This document shows, one piece after another, positions 36,408 to 47,105 of a stretch of DNA of 64,000 nt (positions are counted from its first letter, which is position 1; every line of letters starts with the position of its first letter). A program made the position numbers and the translations under genes. The notes beneath the pieces are model-generated. The model did not search any database. It saw nothing but the letters and a program-made list of their open reading frames with translations, and was not told the DNA's origin. The stretch lies in contig NC_062219.1 of NCBI RefSeq assembly GCF_902686445.1, forward strand, positions 106,145,160 to 106,209,159. The letters are read 5' to 3'. Source of the stretch: Sciurus carolinensis. Its lineage: Eukaryota; Chordata; Mammalia; Rodentia; Sciuridae.

Positions 36408-36955
36408 CGTATTAGTCAGGGTTCTCTAGAGGAACAACAATAGGAAGTATGATTATAAACAGGGAATTTCTTAGATTGCCTTACATGACCAGAAGCTGGA
36501 TAGTCCACCATGGCTATCTGCAGGCTGGAGAGCTGGAGGAACCAGTAGCAGCACAGTCCAAGAATCTGAAGTCTCAGGACAAGAGGGATCAATAGTGCTA
36601 CCCCACTCCACGACCTAAGGTTTCTGGAAACTTCCTGTGGAATCACTGGCAGAATCTGCTTTGGAAGAGTGAAGGAATGAGAGTCCAGTGTCTTCAAATG
36701 ATTGCAAAAACAATCAAGAACCCATTCAAGGAGAATTGGACTTGCATCTGCTGCTTCTTCCTTGTTCTTCCAACTTTTATTCCATTCAAACCACGATCCT
36801 TTTGTACTGCCCACAATTAGGGAGGGACTCCATTTCAGTTCACTATCCCACATGCCAATCATTCCTAGACACACCCTATTTGACACACCCAGAAGCCTCT
36901 TAAACTTCAGCATCTCTTAATCCAATCAAGTTGACAATTCAAATCAACTATTACA
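36408..36955 (-). mobile_element. ERVL-type solo LTR, antisense, with AATAC target duplication
   Basis: A 548-bp unit from cgtattagtcagggttctct to caactattaca. On the minus strand it starts TGTAATAG and contains GTCAACTTGATTGG, as MLT2-like LTRs do. AATAC at 36403-36407 and at 36956-36960 is a perfect 5-bp target duplication. No internal region, so a solo LTR. Confidence 0.72.
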
Positions 36956-37194
36956 AATACAATATTGGGCAAAACAATGAAAAGCAGATTTGGAAATAAA
37001 CATTCATACATACATCTGTATGAATATTGAAACAGTTGTCTATCATCCACATGCATATACTATGTATACAAATATATTTATATGTAATATTCTGTGCAGT
37101 TGTAACCATTTTACAATACAAATTTTAATTGTATTCATTAAAATGGTTTTCTATTTTTTAAATTAAATTTCTAAAAATTAAAAAGTATTTTCTT

Positions 37195-38728
37195 TTCTGG
37201 GCAGAAAATTTTTTAAGTTTGATAATGCCCCACCTATCAATTTTTAGTTTTATTTCTTACACTTTAGGAGTCTTTTTAAGAAAGTCAGTTCCTGTGCCAA
37301 CATGTTGGAATATTGGGTCTTCATTTTCTTCTACTTATTACAGAGTTTCTGGTCTAATTCCTAGGTCTCTACTTCACTTTGAGTTTAGTTGTACAGGGTG
37401 AGAAATAGGGGTCCAGTTTAATTCTTCTACATATGAATATCTAGTTCCCTGGTGCCATTTGTTAAAAAGATTATCCTTTCTCCAACATATATTTTTTTAG
37501 CACCTTTGTCTAGTATCATATAGCTGTACTGATGTGGCTTTGTCTCCATGTATTCTATTCTACTCTCCTGGTCTTCCCTTCAGTTTCAGTGCCAGTATCA
37601 TGCTGTTCTTACTATAGAATAATTTGGGATCTAGTATTGTGATGCCTCCTATTTTGCTCTCTGAGCTCAGGATTGCTTTGGCTATTTTTGGGTCTCTTAT
37701 TTTTCCAAATGAATTTTAGTACTGCTTTTTCTAGTTCTGTGAAGAATGTCATTGGTATTTTTATGGGGATTGCATGGAATTAGTGTATTCAGTATGATGT
37801 TGGCCTTGGACTTATCATATACAGCCTTCTCATTATTGTGATAAGTTCCTTTTATCCTAACTACTCAAGTGTTTTAAACATAAATGGGTGCTGTACTTTG
37901 TCAAATGCTTTTTCTGCATCTATTGATAAAATAATGATTCTTGTCCTTAACTCTATTTATGTGATAAATTGCATTTATTGAATTTATGAATGTTGAGCTA
38001 ACCTTGCATCCCTGAGATGGAACCCCTTGATCATGGGTCACTATCTTTTTAATGTATTTTTTATTGAGTTTGATAATATTTTATTAAGAATTTTTGCATC
38101 TATGTTCATCAGGGTAATGACCTGAAGTTTTTTTTTTTTTCTTCTTTTTTTCCCTTTGATGTTTCTTTGTATTTGGTATCAGGGTGAGACTAGTTTTACA
38201 GAATGAATTTGAGAGTGTTCCCTCCTCCTCTATTCCATGGAATAATTTGAGCAGAATTGGTATTAGTTCTTCTTTAAATGTCTGGTAGATCAGAGTTGAA
38301 AATCCCTCCCTGGGTTTTTTTTTATTTGAAGTTTTTGATAACCTCTTCAATTTTCTTTATTGATATTGATCTGTTTAAGTTTTCTGTATCCTCATGGTTT
38401 AATTTGGGTAGGTCATATATCTCTAGAAATTTGTCAATGTCATGTAGATTTTAAGAGTGTGAAGATAGAGCCTACTAAATAGGAGAAGATCTTTGCCTCC
38501 TGCTCTTCAGGGCATTATCATCCAGAATACATAAAGAATTAAATGAACTTTACACCAACAAAAGAAAATAACTCAATAAATAAATAGGCAAATAGCCTAT
38601 AAATAGGAAAATAACCCAAAAAATAAACACTTCTCAAAAGAAGAAATACAAGTGGCCAACAAATATATGAAAAAATTTTCAACATCTCTGGCAATCAAAA
38701 AAATGAACATTAAAACCTCATTGAGGTC
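37195..38728. mobile_element. Twin-primed (5'-inverted) L1 fragment
   Basis: 37195-38450 is antisense ORF2 (left end reads, inverted, as the FKLK region; right end as the region before the RT active site). At 38451 the strand flips, and 38451-38728 is sense ORF2 resuming a few codons after where the inverted part began (gaagatagagcctac, aacaaatatatgaaaaa). This is the classic twin-priming product. Its 3' remainder is missing because copy B follows. Confidence 0.75.
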
Positions 38729-41700
38729 CCGCACGCCGCACCTCCCAGGGCGCCCCTGAAATTTTGTACCTTCTTCAGTGTTTGTTTCGTCTTCATGAAC
38801 TGAGTCAGGATTGAAGAAGAGGAGGTATCGAGAGACTCGGGACCAGTTCAGAGCCACCAGGTGAGTCTTTCCCACTGGGTGAGGAAACCCAGACTGGGCG
38901 GCAGTACCCTATCCAGGGAACTTTGTGGAGTACAGTTGCCCGCAAGACTCCCCCGCTGGAGCTGTGAACCTGGACAACCGGGAGCCATTGTAGAGGAGGG
39001 CTGCACAGTGAGAAGCTTCCAAGCAGAGCAAGAGTCCCAGGACCAGGTGGCAGGATCAGACCACAGGCAGCTTCTCCGAAGAGGGGCCACCTAGCAAGAC
39101 GATTCCGTGCAAAGTGAGGCTCTCTAGCCTGGGTGGTAGTTCCGGACCCCAGGGAATGTGGCAGAGGAAGGCTGCCCAGCGAGAGACTCACTCACAGGAT
39201 GAGGCTCCCTGGCCCAGGAGGTAGGTCCGGACCCCTGAGAACATCACAGAGGAGGGCTGCCCAGCCCAGGTGGTAGTTCTGAAACAAAGGGAACTTCTCG
39301 GAGGAGAGCTACCCAGCGAGATTTCCACACTAGGTGAGTATTCCCTGCTGGGCGAGGCTTTCCCACCAGGGTGGTAGAACCAGAGACACAGACCCAGACC
39401 AGCCAAGCCCCAGCTCTCAGTCTAGTCCCCCTTGGGCTGACCATCGGTCAACAAGTGGAAGCATCTCTGCACACTAGCAGGGAATATACCCCACCTGAAG
39501 GCCACCAACCCTAGAGGGGCAGCTTCCTTGTGGAGCACTGCATTATCAAGTTCCTCCAAGACTTCAGGCTACTGAAGGCTAGGAGGTGAGTTATTGGAAA
39601 TCTATAGGGACACTATAAGTCAATAGAGGAAATCTACAATCTCTCAGAATTTCACTACTAGAGGGGAAGATACCTGAGCAATATGAGAAAACAAGGGAAG
39701 AAAATGGCCCAAACAAACCTAGATGCTAAATCAATAAAATCCAATGAAAGCATGACAGAAGAAATGTCAGAAAGGGAGTTCAGAATGTACATAAATAAAA
39801 TAATCAGAGAAGCAAATGATGAGATGAAAGAGTAAATGCAGGTTTTGAATGATCGCACCAATCAACAGTTAAAAGAGCAAATGTGGGAAGCAAAATATCA
39901 TCTCAATAAAGAGTTAGAGATATTGAAAAAAAACCAAAGAGAAATCCTTGAAAAGAAGGAAACAATAAACCAAATTAAAAACTCCATAGAAAGCATAACC
40001 AATAGGATACAACACCTGGAAGACAGAACCTCAGACACTGAAGAAAAAATATTTAATCCTGAAAATGAAGTTGACCAAACAGAGAAGATGGTAAGAAATC
40101 ATGAACAGAATCTACAAGAATTATGAGATATCATGAAAAGACCAAATTTAAGAATTTTGGGGATTGAGGAAGGCTTAGAGAAACAAACCAAAGGAATGAA
40201 CAACCTATTTAATGAAATAATATCAGAAAATTTCCCAAATTTGAAGAATGAAATGGAAAATCAAGTACAAGAGGCCTATAGAACTCCAAATATACAAAAT
40301 CACAACAGACCCACACCAAGCCACATTATAATGAAAATAAATAACATACAAAATAAAGACATAATTATAAGACTGTGAGAGAAAATAATCAAATTACAAT
40401 CAGGGGGAAACCAATACAGATATCAGCAGATTTTTCAGTCCAGAACCTAAAAGCTAGAAGGGCCTGGAACAACATTTTTCAAGCCCTGAAAGAAAATGAA
40501 TGCAAACCAAGAATCTTATGCCCAGCAAAACTTACCTTCAGATTTGACAATGAAATAAAATCCTTCTGTGATAAACAAAAGCTAAAAGAATTTACAAAAA
40601 AGAAAGCCAGCACTACAGATCATTCTCAGCAAAATATTCCATGAGGAAGAGATGAAAAACAACAATGTAAATCAGCAAAGGTAGGAACTAGTCTAAAGGA
40701 ATAGTCAAATAAAAGAGAAACCAAGTTGTGTCAAAAAATAAAAATGAGCCAAATGACTGGGAATACAAATCATACCTCAATAATAAACCTGAATGTTAAT
40801 GGCCTGAATTCATCAATCAAAAGACATAGACTGGCAGATTGGATTAAAAAGATAGACCCAACAATATACTGCCTGCAAGAGACTCATCTCATAGAAAGAG
40901 ATACACGCAGACTAAATTAGGTGAAAGGATGGGGAAAAACATACCATGCACATGGATTCAGCAAAAAAGCCAAAGTATCCATCCTCATATCAGAAAATGT
41001 GGACATCAGGCCAAAGTTAGAATGGATAAAGAAGGACATTTCATACTGCTTAAGGGAAGCAGAAATCAGCAAGACATAACAATCATAAATATCTATGCCC
41101 CAAACACTGGCTCATACATGTACGTCAAACAAATCCTTCTCAATTCCAGAAATCAAATAGACCACAACACATTAATACTAGGTGACTTTAACACACCTCT
41201 CTCCCCGCTGGACAGATCTTCCAAACAAAATGAACAAAGAAACCATAGATCTCAATAACACAATCAATAATTTAGACTTAACTGACATTTATAGAACATA
41301 CCATCCAACAAAGAGTGAATACACTTTCTTCTCAGCAGCACATGGATCCTTCTCTAAAATAGACCATATTTTATGTCACAAAGCTAATGTTAGCAAATAC
41401 AAGAAGATAGAGATACTACCTTGTATTCTATCAGATCATAATGGATTGAAATTAGAAATAAATGACAGAATAAAAAACAGAAACTACTCCAACACCTGGA
41501 GAATAAATAATATGCTATTGAATGATGAATGGAAAACAGAAAAAATCTGGGAGGAAATAAAAAAATTCTTAGAGGTAAATTAGAACAAAGATACATCATA
41601 TCAAAATCTCTGGGACACTATGAAAGCAATTCTTAGAGGAAAATTTATTTCATGGAGCGCATGCATTAAAAGAAGAAAAAAATCAACAAATAAATGACCT

Positions 41701-43697
41701 AATGCTACAGCTCAAAGCCCTAGAAAAAGAAGAACAGAGCAACACCAAAAGTAGTAGAAGACAGAAAATAGTTAAAATCAGAGTTGAAATCGATGAAATT
41801 GGAACAAAAGAAACAATTGAAAAAATCGACAAAATAAAAAGTTGGTTCTTTGAAAAAATAAACAAAATTGATAAACCCTTAGCCACACTAACAAAGAGAA
41901 GGAGAGAGAAAACTCAAATTACTAAAATTCAGAATGAGCAAGGAAATATCACGACAGACACTAGTGAAATACAAAACATAATTAGAAGCTATTTTGAAAA
42001 TCTATACTCCAACAAAATAGAAAATCTTGAAGACATCAACAGGTTTCTAGAGACATATGAATTACCTAAACTGAACCAGGAGGACATACACAATTTAAAA
42101 ACATCAATTTCATGTAATGAAATAGAAGAAGTCGTCAAAAGCCTACCAACAAAGAAAAGTCTGGGACCAGATGGGTTCTCAGCCAAATTCTTCAAAATCT
42201 TTAAAGAAGAGCTCCTTCCAATACTCCTCAAAGTATTTCATGAAATAGAAGAGGAGGGAACCCCCCAAACTCATTCTATGAAGCCAATATCACGCTGATA
42301 CCTAAACCAGACAGAGACACATCGAGGAAAGAAAATTTCAGACCAATATCTTTAATGAACATTGATGCAAAAATTTTCAAAAAAATTTTAGCAAATCACA
42401 GACAAAAATATATTAAAAAGATAGTGCACCACAATCAAGTGGGTTTTATCCCAGGGATTCAAGGTTGGTTCAACATCCAGAAATCAATAAATGTAATTCA
42501 CCGTATGAACAGACTTAAAGTCAAGAATCACATGATTATTTCGATAGATGCAGAAAAAGCATTTGATAAAATACAGCATCCCTTCACGCTCAAAACATTA
42601 GAAAAAATAGGGATAGTGGGAACATTCCTTAACATTGTAAAGACCATCTATGCCATAAGGCCACGGCCAATATCACTCTAAATGGTGAGAAACTGAAAGC
42701 ATTCCCCCTAAAACCTGGAACAGGGCAGGGATGCCCTCTTTCACCACTTCTATTCAACATTGTCCTTGAAACTCTAGTCAGAGTAATTAGACAGACCAAA
42801 GAAATTAAAGGGATATGAATAGGAAAAAAGAACTTAAATTATCCCTATTTGCTGGTGACATGATTATATATTTCGAGGAACCAGGAAATTCCACCAGAAA
42901 ACTTTTAGAACTCATAAGTGAATTCAGTAAAGTAGCAGGTTACAAAATCAATGCTCATAAATCCAATGCATTTTTATACAAAAGTGATGAATCCTCAGAA
43001 AGAGAAGTTAGGAAAACTACCCCATTCACAATAGCCTCGAAAAAAATAAAATACTTGGGACTCAATCTAACAAAAGAGGTGAAAGACCTCTACAGTGAGA
43101 ACTACAGAACACTAAAGAAAGAAATTAAAGAACGCCTTAGAAGATGGAAAGATCTCCCATGTTCTTGGATAGGCAGAATTAATATTGTCAAAATGGCCAT
43201 ATTACCAAAAGTGCTGTACAGATTCAATGCAATTCCAATTAAAATCTCAATGACGTACCTTACAGAAATAGAGCAAACAATCATGAAATTCATCTGGAAG
43301 AATAAGAAACCCAGAATAGCTAAAACAATCCTTAGCAGGAAGAATGAAACAGGGGGTATCGCAATACCAGAATTCAACTCTACTGCAAAGCAATAGTAAC
43401 AAAAACAGCGTGGTATTGGTAACAAAATACACAGATAGATCAATGGTACAGAATAGAGGACATAGACACAAACCCAAATAAATACAGTTTTCTCATACTA
43501 GACAAAGGTGCCAAAAACATGCAATGGAGAAAAGATAGCCTCTTCAACAAATGGTGCTGGGAAAACTGAAATCCATATACAGCAGAATGAAACTAAAACC
43601 CTGTCTCTCACCCTGCAGAAAACTCAACTCAAAATGGATAAAGGACCTTGGAATCAGACCAGAGACCCTGCATCTTATAGAAGAAAAAGTAGATCCA
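38729..43697 (+). mobile_element. L1 copy B: sense L1 with 5' UTR but no 3' end
   Basis: GC-rich 5' UTR at 38729-39682 with degenerate short repeats. ORF1 begins at ATG 39683 but has an in-frame TAA at 39833 and a TGA near 40124. ORF2 runs from about 40744 with stops and frameshifts; it keeps CLQETH (endonuclease), [13 protein letters not shown], and a changed RT motif FAGD in place of FADD near 42850. L1 homology ends abruptly near 43697, about 300 codons before the ORF2 end, and passes into non-L1 DNA without a poly(A) tail. Confidence 0.85.
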
Positions 43698-44000
43698 AAT
43701 ATGCTCTTCTCTAGCTCTCTAATTCATAGTAAAACACAAACACTTGAAATAAGAAATGTTTTAAATCCCTTTTGACTGAGGGACAAATAGTATGGTAAGA
43801 AAGGTTAATGCTAATACTTGCAATATATGATGATTTTATGTTTTCAAATTGCATATTTCCTCATACCTCCCAAAAACAGCATGGGTGACTGTAAACCTTT
43901 ATTCCTATTTGACATGAAAAGATTCTCTGCTCCAGGTAGACAGTTAGAGGTGAGTTGTGTACAACATCATCATCAACAATGAAAATTCTCCAACTTCTTA
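43698..44000. other. Non-repeat DNA between L1 copy B and the short L1
   Basis: About 300 bp with no recognised repeat; it is continuous with the DNA after 44882 once the short L1 is removed. Confidence 0.6.
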
Positions 44001-44017
44001 ATATTTAAAGTGTTCTA

Positions 44018-44863
44018 CAAGCAATCAACAAACATATGGAAAAATGTTCAACATCTCTAGTAATAAGAGAAATGCAAATCAAAACTACCCTAAGATTCCA
44101 TCTCACCCCAATTAGAATGGCGATTATCAAGAATACAAGCAACAACAGGTGTTGGCGAGGATGTGGGGAGAAAGGTACACTCATACATTGCTGGTGGGGC
44201 TGCAAATTAGTGCGGCCACTCTGGAAAACAGTGTGGAGACTCCTTAGAAAACTTGGAATGGAACCACCATTTGACCCAGTTATTCCAGTCCTTGGCCTAT
44301 ACCCAAAGGACTTAAAATCAGCATACTACAGAGATACAGCCACATCAATGTTCATAGCTGCTCAGTTCACAATAGCCAGATTGTGGAACCAACCTAGATG
44401 TCCTTCAATTGATGAATGGATAAAGAAACTGTGGTATATATATACAATGGAATATTACTCAGCCATAAAGAATGATAAAATTATGGCATTTGCAGGCAAA
44501 TGGATGAAATTGGAGAATATCATGCTAAGTGAGATAAGCCAATCTCAAAAAACCAAAGGACGAATGATATCACTAATAAGTGGATGATGACACATAATGG
44601 GGGGTGGGAGGGGTTAGTGTTAGGGTTAGAGTTAGGGTTAGGGAGGGGGGCAAGAATGGAGGAAGGAAGGACTGTGTAGAAGGAAAAGAGGGGTGGGAGG
44701 GGTGGGGGGAAGGGAAAAAATAACAGAATGAATCAAACAACATTACCCTATGTAAATTTATGATTACACAAATGGTATGCCTTTACGCCATGTACAAACA
44801 GAGAAACAACATGTATCCCATTTGTTTACAATAAAACACACACACACACACACACAAAAAAAA
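44018..44863 (+). mobile_element. Short 5'-truncated L1 with 18-bp target duplication
   Basis: 846 bp from the last part of ORF2 (open frame 44036-44587 ending MISLISG), a G-rich 3' UTR with TTAGGG-like units (44612-44645), and a CA-rich and A-rich tail. The 18-bp AATATTTAAAGTGTTCTA at 44000-44017 and 44864-44881 is identical, which proves this is an insertion separate from copy B. Confidence 0.92.
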
Positions 44864-44881
44864 AATATTTAAAGTGTTCTA

Positions 44882-45840
44882 ACCCACATGATGCTTCCAC
44901 ATGCCAAAGTCTGGGTTTAATCAATATAGGATCAGGTACCTGTGACACCTAAAAATACCTGCATGGAACATTAAATAATATGTCTGCTTTCTACAAAATA
45001 AATTAATTTTTCCATGCTTTTCCTTTTTGCCTTCAGTATTTTCATGTTGTTGATTTACCACTTCCTCTGATCCTCCTAAAACCTATAAGAAACAAAGTCA
45101 ACCTTTTCACATTATTATTAGTTAAATCTTAATGATATATGACTTATACTATCAAAATATTGTATAAGCACCTGCTCTAAGAGCAAAACATAGTGAGATG
45201 TGAATTGTGACATTAAAAGGAAACCTGGATTATTTCCCCCAAAATATACTAACTAGCAAGGAAGTCATCAGGAAGTCACTCAGTACCTCTGTCCCTCAGC
45301 TTATTCTGATACATCAATATCAAAATGCTTAAACCATTGGTTTCACTAGGTTGCATGAAATGTAACTGAATTAGTTTTAGCAGTCAGATATATTTTAATA
45401 ATATATTAATTTTCAGTTAATTATTAATTTTAATAATATATTAGTTTTCAGTTAATTTTCTTTTTAATAAAGGTTTTCTGCTCTATGAATTACTATAATT
45501 ACAATAATATCAATTCTTTGTAGAAATTGCAGAAGAGAGTAGCTTCACGGGTCAGTGTGTCTTTGATTGAGGGGCAGGGAATACGTGTCCTTAGCACTAA
45601 TATGTGTGCTAGAAGGGCTTCAGTTCAATACTTCCCTTGTTCTTTCTGGCCCTACCGAAGATGAAATTCAGCAGCACAATCCATTATCATTCTGCTGCTG
45701 CATGTGGTGAATCCCACCTTGTTCCCCTACTTACCACTCTGGCATACTGCAGCCCATTACCCCTGCTCCTATGTTACCCTGAAGTTTGTGTACTGAGCAC
45801 ATTGATGCAGGTCTTTGTTCCCTGTGTTCTGTTCTCCCAG
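44882..45840. other. Upstream flank of the second CRISP copy
   Basis: No known repeat seen. From about 45745 onward (cattacccctgctcctatg) it aligns closely with the DNA before CRISP exon 1 at 4705-4794, marking the duplication. Confidence 0.6.
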
Positions 45841-46687
45841 GGATGGCATCATTCCCAGTGCTGCTGTTCCTGGCTGCTGTGTTGAGTCCATCCTTTCCTG
45901 CACAAAGGAATGACTTATGGCTAAGGTCACTCACCTTGGCAGAACAATTCAGGCAACCAGGAGGGACAGCCAGCTCCCGGATCCATCTCCAAAAGTGAAC
46001 AGGACTAGAGGGTCTGGCACATAACCAGCTCAGAGCAGTTGACACAGCTTAAATCTGTTGTGACCAGTGGAGGATCCCAAGCCTTGTGAGTACAATAGTC
46101 ATCAGAAGGTCATTTATTTAAGATATATTGCGACTTTCAAAGTCAGTCCAAAAAAAAATGGAGGCTGAATATCTCATAATAAGTTTAATATTGATGGCAA
46201 TTTCACCTATTTTAGTCATTATTGAAAATTTATAATTGCAATTGATTATGAACTATATTGGACAGTACAGCCCTATGTGTTTAACCAATGAAATATGTAT
46301 TACACCCCCAAACTTTTCTAATTTGCTTTTATGAATCCCTTTCAACATAATCCCCTCATAAAATTGACAATATATTTACATAATCTCAAATTAGCATGAC
46401 TTCTAAACAGGTATTGCTTTATCTAATTTTCTTGTTTAGTGTGTGAAAAAAATTACACCTGCACATAATTTTTAAAAATTATAAAAGTGTTGTGAATTTT
46501 GTTCTATAATCTTAAAAATATGACATGCAGGAGATAAATATTATTGTCAATTTTAATGTGTTACTTTCCTCGAATAATCCCAGAATCCACATCAATCATT
46601 CTCTTTTGAGACCAGGTGTGTGGGTGTGTAGGGCCCCAGAAGGATTGGGTCCCTAGGTCGGAAAGCCTCTGATTGTTAGAAGCTCTG

Positions 46688-46778
46688 ATGCTGTGAGCTG
46701 GGGATGTAACTCAGGGTACAGCACATGTTTAGCAAGTTCTTCTGAAGGCCTGGATTCAAACCCCAGTACAGACAGGGA
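46688..46778 (+). mobile_element. ID-type SINE, sense
   Basis: Contains gagctggggatgtaactcag (A box) and ggattcaaaccccagtac (B box), followed by a GA-rich tail that has grown into a microsatellite. Confidence 0.82.
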
Positions 46779-46868
46779 AGGGAGGAGGAAAGAAAGAGAA
46801 AAGGAAGGAAGGAAGGAAGGAAAGAAGGAAGGAAGGAAGGGAGGGAGGGAGGGAGGGAAGGAGGGAGG
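46779..46868. repeat. (GGAA)n/(GGGA)n microsatellite
   Basis: A purine-only stretch of GGAA then GGGA units in what was the SINE's tail. Frames through it (Ser/Pro-rich or Lys/Glu/Gly-rich) are artefacts. Confidence 0.95.
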
Positions 46869-47105
46869 AACATCAATGGGCATCGCTGCCTGATCTCAAA
46901 ACCTTGTTTGTCTTTGGGTACAGGAAAGTTCCTAGGATTCCTTAGGCAAGTTATTTATTACCTAAGATTGCATTCAAATATTTTGCTGACTCTTCCATTT
47001 CTTTCTGAAAAATATCAATTTTATGACCATTTCCAATCACCTATCACCTCTTTTATCTGTCTCCACTTCTACATTTTTAAACTTTTTTAAAAGTAAATGC
47101 CTGAG

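Noticed and set aside
38805..39444. Several 66-128 codon frames on both strands
   Set aside because: All lie in the GC-rich 5' UTR of L1 copy B, and no protein family is recognisable.
44612..44645. Interstitial telomere repeat
   Set aside because: It is part of an L1 3' UTR and is shared with another L1 copy, so it is not a relic of a chromosome end.
46653..46893. Pro/Ser-rich and Lys/Glu/Gly-rich frames
   Set aside because: They are translations of the GGAA microsatellite.
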